From positions 4,716,546-4,780,545 of the forward strand of contig NZ_CP032157.1 of NCBI RefSeq assembly GCF_003555545.1: a DNA stretch of 64,000 nt, read 5' to 3'. Within the stretch, counting starts at the first letter, position 1. Every line of letters begins with the position of its first letter. This stretch comes from Paraflavitalea soli. Its GTDB lineage: Bacteria; Bacteroidota; Bacteroidia; Chitinophagales; Chitinophagaceae. The notes under the pieces are model-generated. The model made no database searches. It worked only from the letters and a program-made list of their open reading frames with translations, and had not been told where the DNA came from. Below are positions 9,692 to 18,925 of the stretch, piece by piece. The position numbers and the translations under genes are program-made.

Positions 9692-10745
9692 CACACTGGT
9701 AGTGATATCGCCCGCTTTTCCGGAGGATGAGTCGGCTACCTGGTGGGTGCCTTCCCAGCAACTAATGGTAAAAGCATTGCAGGAAAATTACCCCGACATC
9801 AGGATCACCGTACTGTCGCTGCTCTATCCACAGCACCAGGCCTCCTACACCTGGCATGGCATTACCGTAAAAGCTTTTGATGGCATGCACCAGCGAAAAG
9901 GAAAACGCTTGCTGCTTTGGAAAGACGTTTGGGTATCGCTGAAAAAGATACAGCACCAATGCCATATTATCGGCCTGTTCAGTTTCTGGAATGGTGAGTG
10001 TGCCTTTATCAGTCAGTATTTCGGAAAGATGCATGCTATCAAACACATTAGCTGGATATGTGGCCAGGATGCCAAAAAGGAAAACAAATGGGTGCGTTTC
10101 ATTCGTCCCCGAAGTCACCAGCTGGCAGCCATGGGCGCCTCCCTGCGCGACCAGTACCACCGCAGCCACGGTATTCAGCCCCAATACCTCGTACCCAATG
10201 CCATCGACCAACGTTTATTCCCCCCGGCCCTTCCGGCTACCCGGGATATCGATATTATGGCGGCAGGTTCCTTCGAGCCGTTGAAACAATATGATATGTA
10301 TGCGGCCATTATAGGCCAGTTGCGCTACACCTTCCCTTCCCTCAAAGCCATTCACTGTGGCCTGGGCAGAGAAAAGGAAAAAGTGGAAGGGATGATCAAT
10401 TCACTAGGATTGCAGGATCACCTCACCTTGCTGGGAGGCAGGCCGCATAGGGAAGTATTAGCCTGGATGCAGCGCAGCAAAATATTCCTGCATACCTCCC
10501 GTTCTGAAGGTTGCAGCACGGTGTGCCTCGAAGCATTGTATGCCGGCGCCCATGTGATCAGCTTCTGCTATCCGTTTGATCACCCGGTGCCCCATTGGCA
10601 TGTGGTGACAGATGCGGCTGCCATGGAAAGCAAAGCCATTGAAATATTACAGGATGCATCGACTGAATATGAACGCGTGTTGTCTCACTCCATGAACGAC
10701 AGCGCCAGGACCATCATGGAATTGTTTACACAAAAAAGCCAATGA
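9678..10745 (+). CDS. Glycosyltransferase, GT4-like
   Basis: 355 residues with a GT-B fold pattern. The C-terminal half holds the donor-binding motif EGCSTVCLEALYAG (E-x7-E type) preceded by SKIFLHTSRS, typical of GT4 retaining enzymes that use nucleotide sugars at the inner membrane face. I chose the ATG at 9678 (MKKPDTLVVISPAFP), which overlaps the ABC gene by 14 bp; an in-frame ATG at 9648 would extend further into it. The next gene starts within its stop codon (ATGA), so the three genes are probably one operon. Donor and acceptor are unknown. Confidence 0.85.
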   Translation: MKKPDTLVVISPAFPEDESATWWVPSQQLMVKALQENYPDIRITVLSLLYPQHQASYTWHGITVKAFDGMHQRKGKRLLLWKDVWVSLKKIQHQCHIIGLFSFWNGECAFISQYFGKMHAIKHISWICGQDAKKENKWVRFIRPRSHQLAAMGASLRDQYHRSHGIQPQYLVPNAIDQRLFPPALPATRDIDIMAAGSFEPLKQYDMYAAIIGQLRYTFPSLKAIHCGLGREKEKVEGMINSLGLQDHLTLLGGRPHREVLAWMQRSKIFLHTSRSEGCSTVCLEALYAGAHVISFCYPFDHPVPHWHVVTDAAAMESKAIEILQDASTEYERVLSHSMNDSARTIMELFTQKSQ

Positions 10746-11902
10746 GGGTAGTCAATATTTTTTATTATTATGATGATAAGGTGGCCGGCGCGGAGGACCT
10801 TATCCGGTATTATTATACGACCACCGGCTGGGCCGAAGCCCTGCACACCAGGGGTGTGGAAACGATTATCATGACGCGGTTCAGGCAAGAAGAATCTTAT
10901 CGTAAAAATAATATACAGCATTATTTTGTAAAGGACCAGCTGGGCAGCAGCTTCAGGGCCTGGCAAATTCCCTGGAAATTCCTCCGGAAGGTACGTGAGC
11001 TGGATGCCGACATTATTCACGTACATAGCCTCACCCTCTCTTTGCAAACATGGGCATTGAGACTATTGCTGAAAAAAAAGACCGCTATCATTATACAGCA
11101 CCATGGTGGCCGCTCGCCGGGGCCATTCAAGAGAGCTATACACAACTTATTCAATAGTGTAGCGGACGCCTATTTTTTCACCACGGTAGAACAGGGTACC
11201 AATTGGTTCATGAAGAAAAAACCATTTCACAAGGTCCTGCCCGTCATGGAAGGCGCTACCTTTTTCGATTATGAGCGCAGGGACGCAGGCAGAAATCCCG
11301 GTTACCAGCACAGATCGATCGCAAGAGCCAGAACAGGCATTAGCGGCAGCCCGGTATTGCTGTGGGCAGGCAGGTTGGACACCAACAAAGACCCACTCAC
11401 CATCCTGGACGGATTTGAAACGATCGGTAAAAAGTACCCCGCCGCCAGTTTATACATGATCTATAGCAACGATCAGTTACTATGCCAGGTACAGCAGCGG
11501 ATCAGTAATTCCGCCACCTTATCAAAGCAGGTACATTTACTGGGCAAAATAGCGCATGAAAGCATAGAAGATTATTATAACAGTGCAGACTATTTTGTGC
11601 TGGGCAGCCACTATGAAGGCAGTGGCTATGCCCTGAGCGAAGCTTTACGCTGTGGCTGCATACCCGTGATCACGCATATTCCCAGTTTCTACATGATGAC
11701 CAACGAGGGACAATTAGGGGCCTTATGGGAAGCCGGCAATCCGCAGTCCTTCTCTGCAGCCATAGAAACAGCCATCCAAAAACCTTTATTACAGGAGGCT
11801 AATAACTGTATACACTTCTACGAGGAGCATCTTTCCTTTGAGGCCATTGCCCGGACAGCAGCCCGGCATTATCACCAGGTGAGCAATGCAAGATCTCAAT
11901 GA
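10742..11902 (+). CDS. Glycosyltransferase, GT4-like
   Basis: 386 residues, GT-B type. The N-terminal domain has DADIIHVHS, a common acceptor-side motif, and the C-terminal domain has GRLDTNKDPLTILDGF and HYEGSGYALSEALRCG (E-x7-E). It overlaps the previous stop by 4 bp and its own 3' end overlaps the convergent membrane-protein gene by 7 bp. It probably adds a sugar to the same glycan as its neighbour; the specificity cannot be told from sequence. Confidence 0.87.
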   Translation: MRVVNIFYYYDDKVAGAEDLIRYYYTTTGWAEALHTRGVETIIMTRFRQEESYRKNNIQHYFVKDQLGSSFRAWQIPWKFLRKVRELDADIIHVHSLTLSLQTWALRLLLKKKTAIIIQHHGGRSPGPFKRAIHNLFNSVADAYFFTTVEQGTNWFMKKKPFHKVLPVMEGATFFDYERRDAGRNPGYQHRSIARARTGISGSPVLLWAGRLDTNKDPLTILDGFETIGKKYPAASLYMIYSNDQLLCQVQQRISNSATLSKQVHLLGKIAHESIEDYYNSADYFVLGSHYEGSGYALSEALRCGCIPVITHIPSFYMMTNEGQLGALWEAGNPQSFSAAIETAIQKPLLQEANNCIHFYEEHLSFEAIARTAARHYHQVSNARSQ

Positions 11903-13437
11903 TGACTCACCTGGTACAGGTACAAATTGCCCCCTTTTTCGATGGCCCCTTCTATTTTATCTTTTAGCACCACCTGGTAATCTTTGAAAAAGCGGGTATC
12001 CACTTTTGTAAGGTCCCCGGGCGAGCCGGTAGACACCATCCAGAATTGATGTACTCCCTGGCCTGCCAGGTAATCGGCTCCTTCTGTGTAACGATAATCT
12101 GTTTTCATCAGGTGCGCTATGTCACTGTCCCATAATAAAAAGGATACTTCTTTTTTCAGGTCCAGACAATAAAAAGGTTTATCCATAAATGCTGCAATGG
12201 CATTCACCCCCCAATAGTCAGACACTACTTTTTCCCCGACAGGCACCTCTGCTACCAGTTCTCCTACCCGGTTGAAATTGGAGAAGGGCCTGGTACGATC
12301 TTTTCCTATAGCCACTCCCGCAGCAATTATCTGCAGAAGCAGTAAACTATTGACGATCCACTTATGCCAGGACGCAGGTTTTTCCTCATAACAATACAAC
12401 CACCAGGCTGCTATAAATCCTATATATATAAGTCCGGCATACCGTGCACAGCCCAAAGGGAATACCACGATACTGATGAGAAAGGTCACCAATAAATTAC
12501 TGAAAAATAGTACCGCACTCTTTTTGCTTTTACGCAGCATATAAAATATAGCTACCACCATCGCCACCGACAAAAACGGCGTAATGTATTTCATCCACCG
12601 GTATTTGCTTTGCCAGGCCATCAGGAATTGGGTATTCCAGAAATGGTCATCCCACCACGCAGGTATAGGCATCAATGACCTGATGGGCGATTGAGCTGTA
12701 ATGATAAAATTAGAAGCCTGCCATCGCTCCATCCAAAATCCTACACGCAGTGCGCCCGAAGAAGGAGGAAAAATGAAGTACAAAGAAGGCAACAGGAAAA
12801 GCGCTCCCAATAATAGATGCAGCGCCACGGTCTTCAGGTCTTTGTGCTGTTCATAATTCCATAGAAGGAAATAAAGATGGAAGCTGCCCGCCAGTATCAA
12901 GGCAAATAAATGGCCATTGGACAGTATTAACAACAACAAATAATAGCAGATCAATTTATACCTGAATGTCCGCCGCATGATAAGGCAAATACAAAAAGCC
13001 GCCAATACCCCGATCGCATAATTACGGGACAGCACACTGAATTCAAACAAGAAATAATAACCAAAAGGGATCAACAGCTTTGCCGTCAGTGGCAGCGGCG
13101 AACGAAACAAAATGAGAAAAACCGTCAGGCTGGCTATACAGCCATGTACTACCTGCACCCAGGTAAAATTGTGCGTGAACTTAGAGATCAGCCACATGAT
13201 GGTATACCAGGTGGGGGGATGCCCTTCAAAACGACTGTTGTGGATCACATCCAGGTAACTGGCGCTTCCCTTGGCAATATTCCAGCTATGTATTTCATCG
13301 CCCCAGGGTTCATGGTGTATGATTGCATAGGCTACCAGCAACAGGTATAGACAAAAGATGATGCCCGGCAGCCATGTTATCAGTGTAGCCGGCGCACTCC
13401 TGGTATCCGTTAAAACCGGGTTGGCATATTTACTCAT
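11896..13437 (-). CDS. GT39-like multi-pass membrane protein (putative lipid-linked sugar transferase)
   Basis: 513 residues with about 10-12 hydrophobic segments. The first extracytoplasmic loop carries EPWGDEIHSWNIAKGS, matching the acidic D-E motif of the GT39/ArnT/PMT group, which uses polyprenyl-phosphate sugars on the outer face of the inner membrane. The C-terminus is a soluble tail of about 110 residues. The GT2 gene starts upstream and overlaps it by 4 bp, so the two are co-transcribed opposite to the flanking genes. Catalytic role is inferred from the motif and topology only. Confidence 0.7.
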   Translation of the reverse strand: MSKYANPVLTDTRSAPATLITWLPGIIFCLYLLLVAYAIIHHEPWGDEIHSWNIAKGSASYLDVIHNSRFEGHPPTWYTIMWLISKFTHNFTWVQVVHGCIASLTVFLILFRSPLPLTAKLLIPFGYYFLFEFSVLSRNYAIGVLAAFCICLIMRRTFRYKLICYYLLLLILSNGHLFALILAGSFHLYFLLWNYEQHKDLKTVALHLLLGALFLLPSLYFIFPPSSGALRVGFWMERWQASNFIITAQSPIRSLMPIPAWWDDHFWNTQFLMAWQSKYRWMKYITPFLSVAMVVAIFYMLRKSKKSAVLFFSNLLVTFLISIVVFPLGCARYAGLIYIGFIAAWWLYCYEEKPASWHKWIVNSLLLLQIIAAGVAIGKDRTRPFSNFNRVGELVAEVPVGEKVVSDYWGVNAIAAFMDKPFYCLDLKKEVSFLLWDSDIAHLMKTDYRYTEGADYLAGQGVHQFWMVSTGSPGDLTKVDTRFFKDYQVVLKDKIEGAIEKGGNLYLYQVSHH

Positions 13438-14441
13438 AAGGAAGGTTCCACTATTTTTTGATTGGTTTTGGCAGCCCGGTAATAGGGATTTTTCTCCCAG
13501 GTTATCAGCCAGAATGTTTTCAGGGCAGCACGCACCATATGCTTATCGCGCATGCGTATAAAGGTGAGTATATTGCCTATTAAAGACCAGAGTAACCAGG
13601 ACTTGCTGCTCATCTTCAGGCGTTGCCGCGTCTTCATAAAATAATGAAGGGCCAGCATCCTGCGGTAATACTGTAATGGACGCTTAAGGCGATTCTCAGG
13701 TTCCCGGTGGTGATAAACAAAAGCATCATTTAATACATGCACCCCCACAGCAGGAAAGCCGATATTGACGCCATAATTGTCTCCCATACCATGCCTGTCC
13801 AGCACTTCCTCGTAAGGGGAATGGAGCAGCCAATCCCTTTTCACTACAGAAGCACCCAATCCATAAATGGGCGTATTGAAATAGTCCTTCCCAAAATCCG
13901 TCACCACCGGCCAGCCGGCTTTCGTAATATGATTTCCCTTTCGCTGGTAATAGCGGGTTATTTTCCTGACCAGGAAATTATTGTTGCGGCACCTGATCTC
14001 ACCCCACAAGCTTAATTGAAACACATAACTCCATACCAATGCCAGGGAAGATTGTATGGCATAATTGGCTTTCCATTCTTCCTCCACCCATTGCATCACC
14101 AGGCCCGACATCGCACCGGCTTCCTGGTGCTGCTCACTGTGTTCAGCAATTTTCTGCAGGTAATCCGCCGGCATTTCAATATCATCATCACACAGAAAGA
14201 TCCACTCCCCGCTGGCTGCCCGTATGCCCTTATTGCGCTGTACACAAACTGATTTTTCAGCAGTCAGGTAATGAATAGATAAGCCCGAAAAAGGAGCGAG
14301 GTCTTCAGGCGTTAATATATCTTCTCCTGAATCAACGATGATCACCTCACGCAATGGATGAATAGATTGATGCAGGTTTTGCAATAACAGCAATACCCGC
14401 TGCTTTCTGTTGCAGGTGGGAATAACAACACTTATATCCAT
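13434..14441 (-). CDS. Glycosyltransferase family 2
   Basis: 335 residues, GT-A fold. The start ISVVIPTCNRKQRVLLLLQN is the GT2 nucleotide-sugar motif, and FLCDDDIEMP near residue 95 supplies the metal-binding Asp cluster. A second acidic/His pattern appears at GMGDNYGVNIGFPAVGVHV. Like most GT2 enzymes it probably transfers a sugar from a nucleotide donor at the cytosolic membrane face. It is the first gene of a two-gene minus-strand unit with the membrane protein downstream, and is divergent from the methyltransferase gene at 14626. Confidence 0.9.
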   Translation of the reverse strand: MDISVVIPTCNRKQRVLLLLQNLHQSIHPLREVIIVDSGEDILTPEDLAPFSGLSIHYLTAEKSVCVQRNKGIRAASGEWIFLCDDDIEMPADYLQKIAEHSEQHQEAGAMSGLVMQWVEEEWKANYAIQSSLALVWSYVFQLSLWGEIRCRNNNFLVRKITRYYQRKGNHITKAGWPVVTDFGKDYFNTPIYGLGASVVKRDWLLHSPYEEVLDRHGMGDNYGVNIGFPAVGVHVLNDAFVYHHREPENRLKRPLQYYRRMLALHYFMKTRQRLKMSSKSWLLWSLIGNILTFIRMRDKHMVRAALKTFWLITWEKNPYYRAAKTNQKIVEPSL

Positions 14442-14589
14442 TGGAATGTATGGCTGTAGCCAATGGCAGCCATAACAATATTATACAATTATTGCGCATC
14501 ACAATTCAATGGAAAACAATAAATTAAATAAGCATCCGGGCAGGCAACCCAGGCAGATGATCCTGCGTATAAACGGAGTTCGCCCTGCA

Positions 14590-14622
14590 TTGGTCTTACT
14601 AATCTCATAACCGGTAACTTTA
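14590..14622 (+). promoter_or_regulatory. Weak Bacteroidota-type promoter before the methyltransferase
   Basis: TTG at 14590-14592 and TAACTTTA at 14615-14622 are spaced 22 bp apart. The -7 match lacks the final G, and it sits only 3 bp before the ATG, so a nearly leaderless transcript would result. The 184-bp divergent gap otherwise shows nothing clear. Confidence 0.25.
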
Positions 14623-14625
14623 GTT

Positions 14626-15348
14626 ATGTCATCAGCCCAGCCTATCCATACAAGCCAGGTACACCAACAAAACATTTCTTATTATGATGAAATAGCCGAC
14701 CAGTACGATCTCTTATTGGCCCGGGAAGAGTCCAATAAACTGGTAAGAAAGCGGGTGCGCGAGCAGTTAGTACAAGCAGTACCCTCCGGCACAGTGCTGG
14801 ATTTTGGCGGCGGCACAGGGCTCGATCTTGGCTGGCTATCGGCCAATCAATACAACATTATCTTCTGCGAACCATCTGCTGCCATGCGTGAAAAAGCCAT
14901 TGCCTATAACAGTGAAGACTTACGCCAAACCAACATTCAATTCCTGGATGATGCGCAAACTGATTTTAGCAGCTGGCGGGAACAACGGCCTTTTCCCGGC
15001 ACCGTTGATGCCATACTGGCTAATTTCGGTGTGCTCAATGCCATCCCGGATATCAACCTGCTTTTTCGTCAGCTTGCACTGGTAACAAACACCGGTGGTC
15101 ACTGCCTGGTAGTGGTCCTTGACCGTCCGCTCAAAAAAATGTGGCAATGGCATCGCCGCAATACCATCAATACCCTCTTATTCCGGCAACCATTTGTGAT
15201 GTATATATGGCATAATGAACACCGGCAAACGGTGTATGTGCATACTGCCCGGGCCATACAACAGGCGGCTGCTCCTCTTTTCAACTTGCAAAGCTGCGCC
15301 CCCATCACCGGTACCTCTTTTATACTACTTCACCTGGTAAAAAAATGA
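14626..15348 (+). CDS. Class I SAM-dependent methyltransferase
   Basis: 240 residues. Motif I, VLDFGGGTGLDLGWLS, lies near residue 58, followed by an acidic strand end (IIFCEPSAAMREKA) and motif IV-like AILANFGVLNAIPD. The substrate is unknown. It overlaps the next gene by 4 bp and is the first of two methyltransferases in this locus, each near a B12-type radical SAM gene. A role in methylating a glycan, lipid or small molecule is inference from the neighbourhood. Confidence 0.85.
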   Translation: MSSAQPIHTSQVHQQNISYYDEIADQYDLLLAREESNKLVRKRVREQLVQAVPSGTVLDFGGGTGLDLGWLSANQYNIIFCEPSAAMREKAIAYNSEDLRQTNIQFLDDAQTDFSSWREQRPFPGTVDAILANFGVLNAIPDINLLFRQLALVTNTGGHCLVVVLDRPLKKMWQWHRRNTINTLLFRQPFVMYIWHNEHRQTVYVHTARAIQQAAAPLFNLQSCAPITGTSFILLHLVKK

Positions 15349-16292
15349 AGAGCCTGATACGAAAAATGCTGATCGGCGATAATGTGATCACCGAATACGC
15401 TACGGTAACCGTGCCGGAGAGCATCCAGGAAAAAGTATACCTGGAGGTAAATGGCCAGCTGATCAATGTTTCTCAGCTACATTGGTTGCTATGCATTGAG
15501 CCCATCGTATTTGGCGTCTGGATAGAAAATGAAGTACACAAGACAGCCATCAATAATGCCACTACCTGTAAATTATATTTCAATAGTGGTAATAAGGGTA
15601 AAGGCCCTATGACCGACCCCATGGAAGCGGAACTACATTTTTCCAGGACCCAATCCATTGAGGAAGCCACAGGAACCTTGTTCCTGCTGAAACTGGAACA
15701 GAGCTATATCTATCAACTCAATGCCGTAAAAAGGTACCTGATATTCCGGCGGTATTACAGGAAGAATGGCCTCCACTTCCGGCAGTTCAAAGCCTTTGTG
15801 GCAGCCTATAGCTATCCCCGGCGCATACGGGTGATCTCGTTCCGGCAGAATGATTATTTCAATATCTTCCCCATGGACCTGCTGGGGGATATCAGCACCT
15901 GCAACAGGTTTGTATTTGGACTGAGGCACACTAATATAGCTTTGAACAAGATCATAGCCACCGGCAAGCTGGTGGTAGCAGAAGCCCCCTTTGAACAAAA
16001 GGCCGCTATCTACCGGCTGGGTGCACACCATAGTGCTAACCCTCCGGCACTTCACAACTTACCTTTTAAGACCATCGAGAGTAAAGACCACGGCTTCTTT
16101 ATCCCTGACTGGGCCCAAAGCTACCGCGAGATCAATGTATTGAAAACCATCAACCTCGGCAGCCATATGCTTCTTTGGGGCGCCTCCTCCGTGGAGCAGG
16201 TCTTACAACCACCTACCAGTAATTTGTACCTCGTGCATTTTCTGCACCATCTGTACCAGCAAGGGAGGGAATGCGCCTATCCCTTAAGCTGA
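15345..16292 (+). CDS. Uncharacterised protein, possible flavin-reductase-like split barrel
   Basis: 315 residues, no signal peptide or TM. The middle part (about 160-290) has a pattern that recalls FMN-binding split barrels: RIRVISFRQNDYFNIFPMD, then FGLRHTNIALNKIIATGKLV and a later loop that may hold the dimer contact. The N-terminal 150 residues match nothing I recognise. It is translationally coupled to the methyltransferase before it (ATGA overlap). A redox partner for the nearby radical SAM proteins is one possible role, but this is speculative, and the fold assignment is by eye only. Confidence 0.5.
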   Translation: MKSLIRKMLIGDNVITEYATVTVPESIQEKVYLEVNGQLINVSQLHWLLCIEPIVFGVWIENEVHKTAINNATTCKLYFNSGNKGKGPMTDPMEAELHFSRTQSIEEATGTLFLLKLEQSYIYQLNAVKRYLIFRRYYRKNGLHFRQFKAFVAAYSYPRRIRVISFRQNDYFNIFPMDLLGDISTCNRFVFGLRHTNIALNKIIATGKLVVAEAPFEQKAAIYRLGAHHSANPPALHNLPFKTIESKDHGFFIPDWAQSYREINVLKTINLGSHMLLWGASSVEQVLQPPTSNLYLVHFLHHLYQQGRECAYPLS

Positions 16293-16386
16293 CAGATTGG
16301 AATATTAATCACGTCCAACGACTTTCTGTTTTATAGGCGAATTATGTGCAGCCTGGGCGGGTCAATAGGCTTTCTTGTTTGAGGTT

Positions 16387-16464
16387 AAGCCGTAGATAAG
16401 CCGTATATAAGCTGTATATAAGCCGTAGATAAGCTGTCCCTTTAAATAGGCGGCTTATCTACAG
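16387..16464. repeat. 11-bp phased repeats with an inverted copy
   Basis: AAGC begins at 16387, 16398, 16409, 16420 and 16431, exactly 11 bp apart; the unit is AAGCYGTAKAT. An inverted copy at 16453-16462 (GCTTATCTAC) can pair with GTAGATAAGC at 16425-16434. The array lies in the 282-bp gap before the MAR-family gene and may be a leader structure, a protein-binding array or a terminator-like hairpin. The rest of the gap is AT-rich with nothing clear. Confidence 0.7.
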
Positions 16465-16574
16465 TTTACATATATCTTTTTTATATTTTAAATATATCTT
16501 ATACCTTTAGGAGGATCGAACCCGCCACGGACAAGGTCCGGCCGGGATTATTGCTTACCTCAAATACACAAAGT

Positions 16575-17369
16575 ATGGCACGTATTAATCCTGATTCTTC
16601 CTTCACCGGATCGTTGGGGAGCCTCTCTTTTTACCATATGCGGGGTGTAGACAAGCCCATTGTTCGCACCAAAGGGGGCGCTTCCAAACAAAAGATCAAA
16701 ACACATCCCAGGTTTGAATCTACCCGGCGGATCAATGCAGAGTTTGGCGGCCGGGCTACCGCCAGTAAATGGATCATGCGCATGTTGTGGCCACAGAAAG
16801 CCCTGGCCGATCACAATATTGCCGGCCCGCTCAATGCCCTGATGAAGCCCGTACAGGCGTTGGATCTCGCCAGCGCAGATGGACAACGTCATATACCGCT
16901 ATCCCAATACCCTTCCATACTGGATGGTTTTTCACTTAACCGGAAAACAGGTTTTGATTCCATCGTACGCACCCATATTGGCTGCTCCCTGTCCAGAGAG
17001 AAACTACAGGTGCGTGTGGATATCCCCGCGCTGCTGCCAGGCATTAACCTGCATATGCCGAAGACCCACCCCTGGTATGCCATAACGGTTGTATTCGGCA
17101 TTATACCCGATCTGTTTTATGCTCCCTACCAATATATTCCCATGAATGAATATGGAGGCGTGGCGCCGCTTGTAAGGATGACAGACTGGTATCCTGCGCT
17201 GGAAGGATCAGCAGACACTACGCTGGAATTAATACACCCCATCACGCCACCCGATGAATATTTCAGCATCATGATCTCGATTGGCATCCGGTTTGGCATG
17301 TCGCGCAGCGCTACCCAGATCGACCAGGTACCTCATGCAGGGGCTGCCCGGGTGCTGGCAATGGCATAA
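16575..17369 (+). CDS. Conserved Bacteroidota protein of unknown function ('MAR' family)
   Basis: 264 residues from the ATG at 16575. The N-terminus MARINPDSSFTGSLGSLSFY and the following VRTKGGASKQKIKTHPRFE match a family I recall as common in Bacteroidota, with no known function. It has no signal peptide or TM segment. An in-frame TTG at 16551 would add eight residues and lose the family-typical start, so I rejected it. It lies between the glycan-type genes and the radical SAM genes with loose spacing, so it may be unrelated to them. Confidence 0.75.
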   Translation: MARINPDSSFTGSLGSLSFYHMRGVDKPIVRTKGGASKQKIKTHPRFESTRRINAEFGGRATASKWIMRMLWPQKALADHNIAGPLNALMKPVQALDLASADGQRHIPLSQYPSILDGFSLNRKTGFDSIVRTHIGCSLSREKLQVRVDIPALLPGINLHMPKTHPWYAITVVFGIIPDLFYAPYQYIPMNEYGGVAPLVRMTDWYPALEGSADTTLELIHPITPPDEYFSIMISIGIRFGMSRSATQIDQVPHAGAARVLAMA

Positions 17370-17464
17370 GTAATGCTTCTTACCGTGGCAGGCAACCTAA
17401 TCAGGATACAGCCGTAATAAAATAGGAGTTGTATCAACCTGATCCGGGTAGCAAAGAACGGTTT

Positions 17465-18925
17465 ATGAAGAATATCTTGTTTTCGCATTCTTATTTTCTA
17501 CGGTTTGATCCCAAACAATGGAATACCGGCCAGCCCTATGCACCATTGGGCACTTTATATGCTGCAGCCCTGCTGCGGGAAAATGGCTATGCCGTATCCC
17601 TGTTCGATTCCATGTTTGCACACCAGGCAGAAGAAGTGATCCCCTCCCTGGACAGCTTTAGGCCTGATCTGTTTGTGATCTATGATGATGGGTTCAACTA
17701 CCTCACCAAAATGTGCCTTACCAATATGCGGGAAGCAGCTTTCTGTATGGCTAAGCTGGCCCGGGAAAGAGGCTGCACGGTGATCGTATCCAGCTCAGAT
17801 TCCACGGATCATTATGAGCAGTACCTGCAGGAAGGAGCTGATTTTATCATATTGGGCGAAGGAGAAGTGACCCTGCTTGAATTGGTGAAAGCGTTGGATG
17901 ATCCATCTGCCGACCTGACTTCACTGCAAGGTATCGCCTACAGACAGGGAGAAGCCATTGTGAAAACCGGTAAACGACCTGTAATAAAAGAACTGGATGC
18001 ACTTCCCTTCCCTGCCTGGGACCTGGTCAATATCGCTCCTTACAAGGCCATGTGGTTAAAAAGCACCGGCTATTTTTCCATGAACATGGGCACCACACGG
18101 GGATGCCCCTTCAAGTGTAACTGGTGTGCCAAACCGATCTATGGTAATCGCTACAATTCAAGATCGCCGCAAAATGTAGTACAGGAACTCAAATGGCTGC
18201 AAGCGCAATATCACTTTGATCATATCTGGTTCTGCGACGACATATTTGGCCTGAAGCCTGGATGGGTGCAGGAATTTGCCACACTTATAGAACAAGCCAA
18301 CCTGCGCATACGTTTCAAAATACAATCCAGGGCCGATCTGCTGGTACAGGAAAATTATGTGCGATCATTGGCCCGGGCCGGTTGCGAGAATACCTGGATG
18401 GGAGCAGAAAGTGGTTCGCAGGATATACTCGACGCGATGGACAAAGGGACCACCATTGAACAGATCCATACGGCTACAAAGTTGTTGAAGCAGCATGGCA
18501 TCCGTCCCGGTTTCTTCATTCAGTTTGGCTATCCGGGAGAAACCAAAGAAGATATACGGAAAACCATCCGCATGATCACGGAAATGATGCCGGCCGAGCT
18601 GGGCATCTCCGTGTCTTATCCATTGCCCGGTACACTGTTCTATGAACGTGTGAAAAATGAGTTACAGGGAAAGGCCAACTGGACAGATTCTGATGAGCTG
18701 CAGTTAATGTTTAAAAATACGTACCCGCCTGCCTTCTATAAGAAACTGCATCGCCATGTACACCACATTTTCCGTACACGGCAGGGATGGCTGATCTTCC
18801 GGAAAGCATTGAAGAATCCCTTTGCATTGAAGTTGGCCGATTACAAAAAGGTGATTGCAGCCTGCTTCTACTTACCACACGTTTTTATTGGCCGTTTACA
18901 ACTGAAACAATTATCCTATGACTGA
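17465..18925 (+). CDS. B12-binding-domain radical SAM protein
   Basis: 486 residues. Residues 1-150 form a B12-binding-like Rossmann domain (APLGTLYAAALLRENGY, ILGEGEVTLLELV) but without the DxHxxG cobalamin-ligand motif. The radical SAM core carries the cluster motif RGCPFKCNWC with Cys214, Cys218 and Cys221, followed by WFCDDIFGL and GAESGSQ. The C-terminal part is the usual helical tail. This subclass performs methyl transfers to carbon and other radical reactions; the substrate is unknown. I chose the Met at 17465 (MKNILFSHSY) over 17429. It overlaps the downstream methyltransferase by 8 bp. Confidence 0.88.
   Translation: MKNILFSHSYFLRFDPKQWNTGQPYAPLGTLYAAALLRENGYAVSLFDSMFAHQAEEVIPSLDSFRPDLFVIYDDGFNYLTKMCLTNMREAAFCMAKLARERGCTVIVSSSDSTDHYEQYLQEGADFIILGEGEVTLLELVKALDDPSADLTSLQGIAYRQGEAIVKTGKRPVIKELDALPFPAWDLVNIAPYKAMWLKSTGYFSMNMGTTRGCPFKCNWCAKPIYGNRYNSRSPQNVVQELKWLQAQYHFDHIWFCDDIFGLKPGWVQEFATLIEQANLRIRFKIQSRADLLVQENYVRSLARAGCENTWMGAESGSQDILDAMDKGTTIEQIHTATKLLKQHGIRPGFFIQFGYPGETKEDIRKTIRMITEMMPAELGISVSYPLPGTLFYERVKNELQGKANWTDSDELQLMFKNTYPPAFYKKLHRHVHHIFRTRQGWLIFRKALKNPFALKLADYKKVIAACFYLPHVFIGRLQLKQLSYD

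Noticed and set aside
16505-16545. tRNA-like sequence (gatcgaaccc)
   Set aside because: No cloverleaf can be drawn around it; the match to a T-arm is only local.
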